Of a stretch of 64,000 nt of DNA, positions 24,198 to 32,659 are shown piece after piece. The stretch comes from DASRSS01 sp035765515 (GTDB lineage Bacteria; Actinomycetota; Actinomycetes; Mycobacteriales; Jatrophihabitantaceae), in the NCBI GenBank assembly GCA_035765515.1, contig DASTXN010000045.1, forward strand, positions 1 to 64,000. Direction: 5' to 3'. A program made the position numbers and the translations under genes. Each line of letters starts with the position of its first letter. The stretch's first letter is position 1. The notes beneath the pieces are model-generated. The model was not told the DNA's origin and did not search any database. It saw only the letters and a list, made by a program, of their open reading frames with translations.

Positions 24198-25166
24198 TCA
24201 GGCGTTGGCGGCGCGCGGGACGGGAACCGACTGCAACGCGCGCGCGATGAGTTCTGCGCCGGTGCGTCCCTGCAGCTCGGCCTCCGGTTGCAGGATCACG
24301 CGGTGCGCGAGCACGACGGGCGCCATCTGCTTGACGTCCTCGGGGACGACGAACGGACGGCCCGCGGCGGCCGCAGCCGCACGGGCGGCACGCAGCAGCG
24401 CCAGGCTGCCACGCGGCGAGACACCCAGCCGCAGTTCGGACATCGACCGCGTCGCCGTCGCGATGGCGACGATGTAGCTCTCCAGCACCGGCGCGACCTC
24501 GACCTGCTTGACCGCGTTGATCATGCCGACCACCTGGTCGGCGGACAGCACGGCGGACAGGTGCTCGACGGTCGAACCCATCTTCTGCGTGCGCAGGATC
24601 TCGGCTTCGGCGTCACCGCTGGGATAGCCGACGGTCAGCTTCATCAGGAACCGGTCGAGCTGCGCCTCGGGTAGGACGTACGTGCCCTCCATGTCGATCG
24701 GGTTCTGGGTGGCGACCACCATGAACGGGCGCGGCATGTGGTGCACGACGCTGTCCGCGCTGAGCGTGCCCTCTTCCATCACCTCGAGCAGCGCCGACTG
24801 CGTCTTGGGCGACGCGCGGTTGATCTCGTCGGCGAGCACGATGTTCGCGAACACCGGTCCGGGCTTGAACTCGAACTCCTGCGCCGCCTGGTTGTAGATC
24901 GTCACGCCGGTGACGTCCGAGGGCAGCAGGTCGGGTGTGAACTGGATGCGGTTCCAGGTGATCGACAGCGAGGACGCGAGCGCGCGGGCGAGCGAGGTCT
25001 TACCGGTGCCCGGCACGTCCTCCAGCAGCAAATGCCCCTCGGCGAGCAGGCAGATCACCGCGTTGCGGATCACCTCCGGCTTGCCCTGGATGACGTAGCC
25101 GATGTTGGCGCACAGCACCTCGACGTCGTGCGCGACGCGGGCGGTGCTGTCAGCGGGGCCGGTCAT
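24198..25166 (-). CDS. MoxR-type AAA+ ATPase
   Basis: 322 aa. Walker A LEDVPGTGKTSLA (K56), Walker B IVLADEINRASP (D113, E114), sensor 1 MVVATQNPIDMEGTY, arginine-finger region ALLEVMEEG, and sensor 2 in LRLGVSPRGSLALLRAARA. MoxR ATPases are chaperone-like and activate partners with vWA/MIDAS domains; here the partner is likely the DUF58 protein encoded next. It is the second gene of a four-gene minus-strand operon (FN3, moxR, DUF58, transglutaminase-like), 49 bp after the FN3 gene. Confidence 0.94.
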   Translation of the reverse strand: MTGPADSTARVAHDVEVLCANIGYVIQGKPEVIRNAVICLLAEGHLLLEDVPGTGKTSLARALASSLSITWNRIQFTPDLLPSDVTGVTIYNQAAQEFEFKPGPVFANIVLADEINRASPKTQSALLEVMEEGTLSADSVVHHMPRPFMVVATQNPIDMEGTYVLPEAQLDRFLMKLTVGYPSGDAEAEILRTQKMGSTVEHLSAVLSADQVVGMINAVKQVEVAPVLESYIVAIATATRSMSELRLGVSPRGSLALLRAARAAAAAAGRPFVVPEDVKQMAPVVLAHRVILQPEAELQGRTGAELIARALQSVPVPRAANA

Positions 25167-25215
25167 GGTGCTCCTGGTGGTAGGCGGCGGTGGTTCCGAC
25201 GGTCAAGAGATTTCA

Positions 25216-28200
25216 TCACGAACCAGTCGCGTCAGCAGTCCGCTGGCCAGAGTCGTTCGCGTAGTTCGGGTCTGTAAACGTGATCACGACGTGGTAGGTC
25301 GTCGGCGTCACCACCGGCGACGGCCCGGCTCCGGACGGAGCACCCGAGCCGTTGGGTGAGCCCGACGGCTGCGGCGCCGGTGTGCTGGTGCTCGTGGGCG
25401 GGCAGGCGGTGGCATCGACCGTCAGCGTTATCGGCGTGGTGGACGACGCCGGTTGGGTACCCGAGGCACAGTTCGTCCCGTTGTCGGACGACACCGTCTC
25501 GGACCACGTGAGCTGGGCCAGCTGGGCATCGGTATAGGAATCGCCCGACGGGGGTGTATAGGTCAACGTGATGGTCCCCGGATCGCCAGGGGCGGCGCCG
25601 GGGGTATAGCTGGCCTGGAAGGTGCCGACCTTGGCCGGATCCATCGGAGGCGGGCCCGTGCCGGTCACACTGACCATGTACGGCGCGGAGGGTGCCTGGC
25701 CGAAATAGCTGAACGTGATCGCGACCTGCCACGTGGCGCCCTGGTTTCCGTAGTAGCAGGATCCCAGATCGATCTTCACGGGTGTCGCCGCCGGATTGCC
25801 CGTGGATCCCGCGCCCGTGCATGCGGTCCCGTTGGCGATCGGCGTCAGCGACCAGTTGGTGGCGTAGCTGGCGAGCAGGTTGTTGTTACCGGTGTAGCTG
25901 ACCGCGATCTGCGGCGGGGCAAGGAAGCCGCCGCTGACGAAGTTCGCGGTGAACTGGCTGGCGGACGTGTCCAGGGTCGGGACGGGGATCGAGAACGCGG
26001 CTGACTGGGCCGCCGGTGACGCGGTGCCGCCGAAGTAGGCGGGGGAGCGGACCGTCCCTGCGTTCTCCTGCAGCGCGATGCGCACGGTGCAGCCGCCGTT
26101 GTAGACGCTGCGGTCGATGTGGCCGAACGTCAGCGGAGTGGCCGGGTTGAAGTTGCTCTGCGCCAGCTGCAGCGCGGTGTTGCCGCACTGCAGCTGCGAG
26201 TTGACCAGGTCGAAGGTCTCGCCGCGGGCGTCCGTGCTGGCCAGCCCGTTGATGTCGACGGTGAGCGCGCCGGTAGACGGCGGGTTCGGTGTGAATGAGG
26301 CGCTGACGGTCAGGTTCGGCCAGTCCGCGATCGCCGCCTGGACGTTCACCGGCGGCAGCGCGACGGACGCGGTCGGATGGCCGGGCGGGGCGACGATCAC
26401 CTGCACCTGGTAGGCCGAGCCGGACTGGATTCCGGGCAGTAAAACCGTGGTAGCGCTGGTCGGGCCCTTCTGCTCCACGAGGGATCCGCCGGACAGCAGC
26501 CGGTAGGTGAGCTGGCCACCGACGCCGCCGAGGGCCACGTCCTGGTCACCGTCGAACGTCACGTTCACGGTGGTGCTGCTCGTGCCGCCGTGACTGGTGT
26601 GCGCGGGCGTGCTCGCGGCGACGTGGATGTTGCTCGCGATCGGGTGTGCCCAGCTGTGCACGCAGTCGTTGTTCACGGTCGGGTCGCCGACCGACCCGGA
26701 GTCGCCGATCCCCTCGACCGCGAACGTGAGGCCGTAGCCGAGCAGCGCGTCGCCGCCCCGGTAGGTATAGGTGAAGCTGTGCGTGGTCGGGTCGGCTACC
26801 AGGTTGCCGTTCTGCGGAGCGCCGATGAGCCCGCCGCTGCTCTGGCACAGCTGCGGGATGATTGTCCACGAGGTGACGGGGACGCAGCCCTGCTCGATGC
26901 CGCCGCAGGAGTTCCAGCTCAGCGTCCAGTCGCCATGATCGTCGGCGCTGACCTGCAGGTTGGTGGGAGCCGCGGGGCCCTCGACCTGCGTGCGCACCTG
27001 CAGCGGGGCGGACGAGGTGTGCTTGCCGTTGAGGTACGCGGTGACGACGATCTTGTACTGGGTGTCCGGGAACAGGCCGGTGATATTCACCCCGGTGACG
27101 CCCTGGACGGTCATCGTGCCCGGCGGCTTCGGAGCGTCGCCGCCGGCCAGGCTCACCGCCACCGTGTACGTCGACGGCGCGCAGTCCTGGCGGTCGAGCA
27201 GCGGGTACGTCCACTGCACCTGCACCGAGCGTGAGCCGCGGCTGACCAGCTGTACCGCGGGGATGTGCGGGATCTGCGTGGTCGTGCTGCAGTCGATCTT
27301 GTCGGTGACCGGCTCGGCCGGATTCGGCGCCGGCTTGTTCTGCGGCGGGGCCGAGCTCTGATTGGGCTTCGGCGGCGCGGTCTGCCGGGCCTGCAGGTTG
27401 GCCAGCGCGGCCGCGCCGTTGGAGTTCAGATCGACCGCGGTGCGTTTGTCGATGGTGACCGGCGCATGGGAGCCGTCCGCGAAGACCGTGAGCGCCAGCA
27501 GGTTCGACCGCGAGTTGAAGATCACCCGTGAACCGCGCGCGATCACGCTGGCCTGGTCGAGCGCGGTGGTCTCGCCGGCGACCCGCGGATAGGTCGACTG
27601 GGTCGGCACCGGGGCGACGTGTCCGGTCGCCGAGATCTGCCACAGCGCGCCGCTGCGCCGGTCCATGGTGTAGATCAGCCCGCTGCTCTGCGCGGGCGGC
27701 GCGAGGTCGGTGCCGGTTATCGCCGGCAGCGGTGTCACCGTGGCGGCGCCCCGGGCGTCCACCGCCGCGCGCACGAGGCTCCAGCCCGCGGGCGAGTGGT
27801 ACAGGAACGCGAAGCCGCCCTGCTCGTCGGACGTGGGCAGGATCGTGTCGACGTCCCTGGGTAGCGCGCCGGTGACGCGGCCGGCGCGACTGGACCCGTC
27901 GAAGACGTCGACACCGTCCTGCGACGCGACCGCCACCACGTCCCCGCCGGTCCCGTCCGCATTACGGGTGCTCACCCCCACGGCAGCCACACCGGACACC
28001 GTCCCGTGGTCACGCACGTCGAGGGTGGCCCCGGCGTTCGACCCCGCGGGGACGTGCAGCTGGCGGATCGTGGTGGTGGGTGCCGATCCCACGAGCAGCC
28101 ACAGGTCGCTGTTCGAGGTCGGGTTCCCCGAGCTGTTGGCCGCGACCGCCGTGGTGGTGACGCTGCCGGCGACCGGCTGGGACATCGACACCGACGCGCG

Positions 28201-28770
28201 TGCCTGCGCGTTCGCGCCACCGGCCGCCGCGCTGACGGTCGACTGGTTGACCAGATACACCGATGTCCCGGTGTCGCTGCTGCGCACGATGTACGCGGCG
28301 GCACCCGCAGCGACCGCGGCGGCGCTGGTCGTCGCCGACGCATTCGGCAGCGACACGCCGCCGGCGGAGGCCTTCAGCACGAACCCGGTGGCGTCCAGCA
28401 TGTTGAACTCGCCGGTGGCGCTGTCCAGCAGCAGCGTGCCGCCGCTGTTCCCGTCCAGCGGCACGACGTCCAGGTCGCCGGACGCTTTCGCCGCGACCTG
28501 CGTGTAGGCGTTGGTGAGCCGGATGCTCGGCTTGCCGGACGCGAGGTCGACCGCGACCGGGGCCGTGTTGTCGTCGATGAAGACCGAGCCGTAGAACAGG
28601 TCGAACGCGCGGGCCTTGCTGGGGCGGACCGCGAACGAGGCCACGGTGACGGCGCCGGCGACGACGAGCAGCGCCAGAACCAGGACCAGCGCCTGCCTGC
28701 GGCTGGGCGCGGCGGCGCGTGCCGCCCTCGCATCCGGCCGAAACGCGGCCCGCTGCCGTCGTCCGGCCAC
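25216..28770 (-). CDS. Large single-pass exported protein with FN3/Ig-like domains
   Basis: 1184 aa from GTG (complement of 28768-28770), preceded by GGAGG seven bases upstream; the open frame runs to 28863 without a ribosome site. Residues ~1-26 are basic, ~27-48 are one membrane helix (ALVLVLALLVVAGAVTVASF), and the remainder is extracytoplasmic. A beta-propeller-like region with SGDLDVVPLDG and VLKASAGGVSLPN repeats (~60-480) is followed by FN3 domains (VQVQWTYPLLDRQDCAPSTYTV; NITGLFPDTQYKIVVTAYLNG; APTNLQVSADDHGDWTLSWN), then Thr/Pro-rich Ig-like modules. First gene of the MoxR operon; it could be the structural client or surface receptor of that machine. Confidence 0.85.
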   Translation of the reverse strand: MAGRRQRAAFRPDARAARAAAPSRRQALVLVLALLVVAGAVTVASFAVRPSKARAFDLFYGSVFIDDNTAPVAVDLASGKPSIRLTNAYTQVAAKASGDLDVVPLDGNSGGTLLLDSATGEFNMLDATGFVLKASAGGVSLPNASATTSAAAVAAGAAAYIVRSSDTGTSVYLVNQSTVSAAAGGANAQARASVSMSQPVAGSVTTTAVAANSSGNPTSNSDLWLLVGSAPTTTIRQLHVPAGSNAGATLDVRDHGTVSGVAAVGVSTRNADGTGGDVVAVASQDGVDVFDGSSRAGRVTGALPRDVDTILPTSDEQGGFAFLYHSPAGWSLVRAAVDARGAATVTPLPAITGTDLAPPAQSSGLIYTMDRRSGALWQISATGHVAPVPTQSTYPRVAGETTALDQASVIARGSRVIFNSRSNLLALTVFADGSHAPVTIDKRTAVDLNSNGAAALANLQARQTAPPKPNQSSAPPQNKPAPNPAEPVTDKIDCSTTTQIPHIPAVQLVSRGSRSVQVQWTYPLLDRQDCAPSTYTVAVSLAGGDAPKPPGTMTVQGVTGVNITGLFPDTQYKIVVTAYLNGKHTSSAPLQVRTQVEGPAAPTNLQVSADDHGDWTLSWNSCGGIEQGCVPVTSWTIIPQLCQSSGGLIGAPQNGNLVADPTTHSFTYTYRGGDALLGYGLTFAVEGIGDSGSVGDPTVNNDCVHSWAHPIASNIHVAASTPAHTSHGGTSSTTVNVTFDGDQDVALGGVGGQLTYRLLSGGSLVEQKGPTSATTVLLPGIQSGSAYQVQVIVAPPGHPTASVALPPVNVQAAIADWPNLTVSASFTPNPPSTGALTVDINGLASTDARGETFDLVNSQLQCGNTALQLAQSNFNPATPLTFGHIDRSVYNGGCTVRIALQENAGTVRSPAYFGGTASPAAQSAAFSIPVPTLDTSASQFTANFVSGGFLAPPQIAVSYTGNNNLLASYATNWSLTPIANGTACTGAGSTGNPAATPVKIDLGSCYYGNQGATWQVAITFSYFGQAPSAPYMVSVTGTGPPPMDPAKVGTFQASYTPGAAPGDPGTITLTYTPPSGDSYTDAQLAQLTWSETVSSDNGTNCASGTQPASSTTPITLTVDATACPPTSTSTPAPQPSGSPNGSGAPSGAGPSPVVTPTTYHVVITFTDPNYANDSGQRTADATGS

Positions 28771-28997
28771 CGGTGATCCTCCAACCGACGGTGTCCGTCC
28801 CCTGCGAGGAACAGACACATTCCGCGACACAGGGTATCGGACCCGGCGATTCGTCGGCCGCATTCAGCGATCACCCGACACGCAGCTGCGCCGCCCGGTG
28901 CAGTCGTCCAATCGGCGCCTGACTATCCTTCATCGAGCGGTGCGCATCGGCTGTGCGTGACCGCATGCGCTGTTCGATCCCGAAGGGGAGGCACCAC

Positions 28998-30824
28998 TTG
29001 ACCACCACCGCCGAGCCGCCCGCGGCCGTGTCGCCGGAACCGGCCCCGCAGGCGATCGTCGCCCGGCCGTTCCCGGTGCACCAGGTCACCAAGGGATCGC
29101 TGCTCAGCCAGATGTTGCGGACGACCGATCACAAGCTGATCGGCCGCATGTACATGATGACGTCGCTGATCTTCTTCGCCGTCGGTGGTGTGCTCGCGCT
29201 GCTCATGCGCGCCGAGCTGGCCCGTCCGGGCATGCAGTTCCTCTCGCCCGAGCAGTACAACCAGCTGTTCACGATGCACGGCACGATCATGCTGCTGTTC
29301 TTCGCGACGCCGATCGTGTTCGCGTTTGCGAACCTCGTGCTGCCGCTGCAGATCGGATCGCCGGACGTCGCGTTCCCTCGCTTGAACGCGTTCAGCTACT
29401 GGCTGTACCTGTTCGGCGCGCTGCTGGCGATGTCCGGTTTCATCACGCCCGGCGGCGCGGCCGACGCCGGCTGGACGATGTACACGCCGCTGTCGGACTC
29501 GGTGAACTCGCCCGGCGCCGGCACCGACCTGTGGATCATCGGCCTGGGCATCGCCGGCCTGGGCACGATCCTCGGCGCCGTCAACATGATCACCACGGTG
29601 ATCTGCCTGCGCGCGCCCGGCATGACCATGTTCCGGATGTCCATCTTCACGTGGAACATCCTGATCACCAGCCTGCTGGTGCTGCTGGCCTTCCCGATCC
29701 TGACCGCGGCCCTGCTGGTGCTGTGGGTCGACCGGACGATGGGGGCACAGGTCTTCACGGCCGACAACGGCGGCGTGATGCTCTGGCAGCACCTGTTCTG
29801 GTTCTTCGGGCACCCCGAGGTCTACATCATCGCGTTGCCGTTCTTCGGAATCATCACCGAGGTCGTCCCGGTGTTCAGCCGCAAGCCGGTGTTCGGCTAC
29901 AAGGGCATGGTGCTCGCGACCATGTCGATCGCGGCGCTGTCGCTCACCGTGTGGGCGCACCACATGTTCACGACCGGCGCGGTGCTGCTGCCGTTCTTCT
30001 CGGTCATGACGTTCCTGATCGCGGTCCCGACCGGCATGAAGTTCTTCACCTGGATCGGCACCATGTGGCGCGGCTCGGTGACCTTCGAGACGCCGATGCT
30101 CTGGTCCGTCGGCTTCATGGTCACCTTCCTGTTCGGCGGCCTCACCGGCGTCCTGCTGGCCAGCCCGCCGGTCGACTTCCACGTGTCGGACACGTACTTC
30201 GTCGTGGCGCACTTCCACTACGTGTTGTTCGGCACCATCGTGTTCGCGGTGTTCGCCGGCATCTACTTCTGGTTCCCGAAGTTCACCGGCCGGTTCCTGG
30301 ACGAGAAGCTCGGCAAGGTCCACTTCTGGCTGACCTTCATCGGCTTCCACATGACGTTCCTGGTGCAGCACTGGCTCGGTGCCGAGGGCATGGCCCGCCG
30401 CTACGCCGACTACCTGCCGACGGACGGTTTCACCACGCTGAACATGGTCTCCACGATCGGCTCGTTCGTGCTCGGCGCGTCGATGATCCCGTTCGCGTAC
30501 AACCTGTACCACTCCTACCGGTACGGCGAGATCACCGTGGCCGACGACCCGTGGGGCTTCGGCAACTCGCTGGAGTGGGCCACCTCGTCCCCGCCGCCGC
30601 GGCACAACTTCACGTCCATCCCGCGGATCCGCTCCGAGCGGCCGGCCTTCGAGTACCACTACCCGCACCTGCTGGAGCAGCTCGAGCGCGAGGCGCACTC
30701 CGGCCGCGCGCACCGGGCGATGACCGCCATGAGCAGCCGCGATCCCGAGGAAGGCGTCCACGTGGGCGTCGGCACCGTGATCGACCCGGCGAAGCCCACC
30801 GGTAACCCTCCGGCCGACCACTAG
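28998..30824 (+). CDS. ctaD: Cytochrome c oxidase subunit I (aa3)
   Basis: 608 aa from TTG 28998, chosen for the GGGGAGG ribosome site seven bases before it; an ATG at 28965 lacks one. The catalytic subunit holds heme a, heme a3 and CuB in about 12 membrane helices. Ligands seen: H94 (FTMHGTIM), CuB site H272 and cross-linked Y276 (FGHPEVYI), H321-H322 (WAHHMF), and the heme histidines H405 and H407 (VVAHFHYVLFG). It lies immediately upstream of serB, the same order as in mycobacteria (Rv3043c-Rv3042c). Subunits II and III are elsewhere, as is usual in actinobacteria. Confidence 0.96.
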   Translation: MTTTAEPPAAVSPEPAPQAIVARPFPVHQVTKGSLLSQMLRTTDHKLIGRMYMMTSLIFFAVGGVLALLMRAELARPGMQFLSPEQYNQLFTMHGTIMLLFFATPIVFAFANLVLPLQIGSPDVAFPRLNAFSYWLYLFGALLAMSGFITPGGAADAGWTMYTPLSDSVNSPGAGTDLWIIGLGIAGLGTILGAVNMITTVICLRAPGMTMFRMSIFTWNILITSLLVLLAFPILTAALLVLWVDRTMGAQVFTADNGGVMLWQHLFWFFGHPEVYIIALPFFGIITEVVPVFSRKPVFGYKGMVLATMSIAALSLTVWAHHMFTTGAVLLPFFSVMTFLIAVPTGMKFFTWIGTMWRGSVTFETPMLWSVGFMVTFLFGGLTGVLLASPPVDFHVSDTYFVVAHFHYVLFGTIVFAVFAGIYFWFPKFTGRFLDEKLGKVHFWLTFIGFHMTFLVQHWLGAEGMARRYADYLPTDGFTTLNMVSTIGSFVLGASMIPFAYNLYHSYRYGEITVADDPWGFGNSLEWATSSPPPRHNFTSIPRIRSERPAFEYHYPHLLEQLEREAHSGRAHRAMTAMSSRDPEEGVHVGVGTVIDPAKPTGNPPADH

Positions 30825-30856
30825 GCTGACTGATCCGCGTAACACGGAAGGTGGGT

Positions 30857-30874
30857 GCCGGCGGCTGCGCCGGC
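30857..30874 (+). terminator. Short GC hairpin between ctaD and serB
   Basis: GCCGGCG and CGCCGGC around a 4-nt loop (gctg) in the 79-bp gap between ctaD and serB. It may act as a weak terminator or attenuator reducing serB transcription, or stabilise the ctaD end. There is no U-tract. Confidence 0.4.
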
Positions 30875-30903
30875 GTACTCGCCGACCGGGGGCGGAGGCT
30901 CCG

Positions 30904-32085
30904 ATGAGGACGATCTCAGTCCTGGCAACGCTCACGGGGCGTGACCGTCCCGGCGTCACTGCCGCGTTCTTCGCCGCGCTCGCCGCGCACGACGTGGACA
31001 TCCGCGACGTCGAGCAGGTGGTCGTCCGCGACCGCATGCTGCTCGGGGTGCTCCTCGACCTGCAGGGCGACCCGTCCGCGCTGCGCGCCTCGGTGACCCG
31101 CACCGCGCAGGCGCTCGGCATGGAGTCGGAGGTGGTCGTCGCCGACGAGGCGCGGTCGGTGCGCCGGACGTCCGGCCGGCCGCGCAGTCACGTGATCATC
31201 CTCGGCCGGCCGTTACGGGCCGGGGCGCTCAGCAGCGTCGCGCAGCGGGTCGCCGATCACGGCGGCAACATCGAGTCGGTCGCGCAGCTGTCGTCCGAGC
31301 CGGTGTCCGCCGTCGAGATGATCGTCAGCTGCGACGACCCGACCGGGCTCGGCGCCACGCTCGTGCGGGCCGCCGACGAGACCGGCATCGACATCGCGAT
31401 CGAGCCCGCGGGGCTTCGGCGCCGGGCCAAACGACTCGTCGTGCTCGACGTCGACTCGACGCTGATCCGCGACGAAGGCATCGACGTGCTCGCCGAGCGC
31501 GCCGGTGTGGGCGGGCAGGTCGCGGCGGTCACCGCGCGCGCGATGGCCGGCGAGTTGGACTTCGCCGAGTCGCTGCGCGAACGGGTCGCGCTGCTGGCGG
31601 GCCTGGCCGTCAGGGACGTGGAGTCCGTCCGTGATCGGCTGCAGCTGACCCCGGGTGCCCGGACGTTCGTGCGCACGCTGCGCCGGCTGGGCTTCCACGT
31701 CGGCGTCGTCAGCGGCGGTTTCACCGTGTTCACCGACCGGTTCGTCGCCGAGCTCGAACTGGACTTCGCGGCAGCGAACGAGCTCGAGGTCGTGGACGGC
31801 AAGCTCACCGGAAAGCTGGTCGGGCCGATCGTCGACCGGGCCGGGAAGGCGCGCGCGCTGGAGCGGTTCGCGGAGCAGTTCGGCGTCCCGCTGACGCAGA
31901 CGGTGGCCGTCGGTGACGGCGCGAACGACATCGACATGCTCGAGGCGGCCGGGCTCGGGATCGCGTTCAACGCCAAGGCCGCGCTGCGAGCGGCCGCGGA
32001 CACGTCCGTGAACGTGCCGTACCTCGACAGCGTGCTGTTCGTGCTCGGCATCTCCCGCGAGGAGATCGAAGAAGCGGCCCTCTGA
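30904..32085 (+). CDS. serB: Phosphoserine phosphatase with two ACT domains
   Basis: 393 aa. Hydrolyses O-phosphoserine in the last step of serine synthesis. Two ACT domains occupy residues ~3-85 (VLATLTGRDRPGVTAAFF) and ~95-170 (HVIILGRPLRAGALSSVAQRV), which in mycobacterial SerB2 sense amino acids. The HAD phosphatase core follows: D182 and D184 (VVLDVDSTLI, nucleophile and acid), S270 (VVSGGF), K in DRAGKARAL, and GDGANDIDM (D338, D342, Mg site). Two-ACT architecture and position after ctaD match mycobacterial serB2. The stop is followed directly by a tandem repeat array. Confidence 0.95.
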   Translation: MRTISVLATLTGRDRPGVTAAFFAALAAHDVDIRDVEQVVVRDRMLLGVLLDLQGDPSALRASVTRTAQALGMESEVVVADEARSVRRTSGRPRSHVIILGRPLRAGALSSVAQRVADHGGNIESVAQLSSEPVSAVEMIVSCDDPTGLGATLVRAADETGIDIAIEPAGLRRRAKRLVVLDVDSTLIRDEGIDVLAERAGVGGQVAAVTARAMAGELDFAESLRERVALLAGLAVRDVESVRDRLQLTPGARTFVRTLRRLGFHVGVVSGGFTVFTDRFVAELELDFAAANELEVVDGKLTGKLVGPIVDRAGKARALERFAEQFGVPLTQTVAVGDGANDIDMLEAAGLGIAFNAKAALRAAADTSVNVPYLDSVLFVLGISREEIEEAAL

Positions 32086-32100
32086 GCGCCTTCGCCGCCG

Positions 32101-32580
32101 CTGCGGGGAGGGGTTTGCCGCGTTCCGGGCCGCTTGTCTTTTCCTCGGCCTGCATTGCCGGCTGTGCGTCCCGGCGCTGGTTGCTTCTCTTGGCGCCGAC
32201 GGCGGTGGCTTGTCGCTGGGTCGGTTTGCGCTGCCGGGCTTTGCTCCAGCTCGGTCACCTTTGTTGGCGCCGACGGGACGGCTCTTTGCTCGGTCGGCTT
32301 TCGCTGCCGACTGTCGGTTCCGGCTTGGTCGCTTTTCTTGGCGGCGACGGCGGGGCAGCGTGCTCTCCCTTGACTTGCGCTGCCGGCTGTTCGTTCCAGC
32401 GCTGGTTCCTTCGCTTTGGCGGCGACGACGGGCGGCTGTCGCTCGCTCCGGCTCGCGCTGCCGGCTGTTCGTTCCAGTGCTGGTTGCTTCTCTCTTGACG
32501 GCGACAACGGGTCGATCTGACCTTTGGTCGAGTGTTGTCTCCGGGTTACGTTCCAGCTCTGCCCGGTGAGAGTGTGCGGC
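32101..32580. repeat. Tandem array of ~76-bp degenerate repeats (about six units)
   Basis: The 574-bp stretch 32086-32659 has no gene. GCCGG(C/G)-type unit starts fall at about 32157, 32233, 32306, 32382, 32460 and 32538, so units are 73-78 bp. Consensus blocks are GCTGCCGGCTGTTCGTTCCAG, split as GCTGCCGGCTG and TTCGTTCCAGC, then CTGGTTGCTTCTCTTGGCG, then GCGACGGCGG. T-rich stretches are unusual for this genome. Open frames on both strands here are periodic artefacts. The same unit occurs at 18290-18464, also upstream of a DUF222/HNH gene. Confidence 0.8.
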
Positions 32581-32624
32581 CGGAATCTCCTTGCGAAATA
32601 AGGGAAAAATCCTGGCCGCAAGGG

Positions 32625-32652
32625 TTGACACCGGACACTCCGGGACTACAAT
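32625..32652 (+). promoter_or_regulatory. Sigma-70-type promoter, probably leaderless
   Basis: TTGACA at 32625-32630, 16-bp spacer, TACAAT at 32647-32652. Transcription would start about seven bases on, near 32659-32660, at or next to the ATG of the HNH gene (32660). Both hexamers are near consensus, so this is among the clearest promoters in the window. Confidence 0.75.
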
Positions 32653-32659
32653 CGAATGT

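Noticed and set aside
28923..31121. A 732-aa minus-strand frame opposite ctaD
   Set aside because: Codon-shadow of ctaD; the product is an Arg/Glu/His-rich low-complexity sequence with no recognisable domain.
32115..32580. CRISPR-like array
   Set aside because: Units are degenerate over their entire 73-78 bp and there is no constant repeat plus variable spacer pattern; no cas gene is near.
31257..32621. A 454-aa minus-strand frame with periodic ERTAGSAS peptides
   Set aside because: It is antisense to serB and then reads the ~76-bp tandem repeats, which produce the periodic peptide. No ribosome site or conserved domain.
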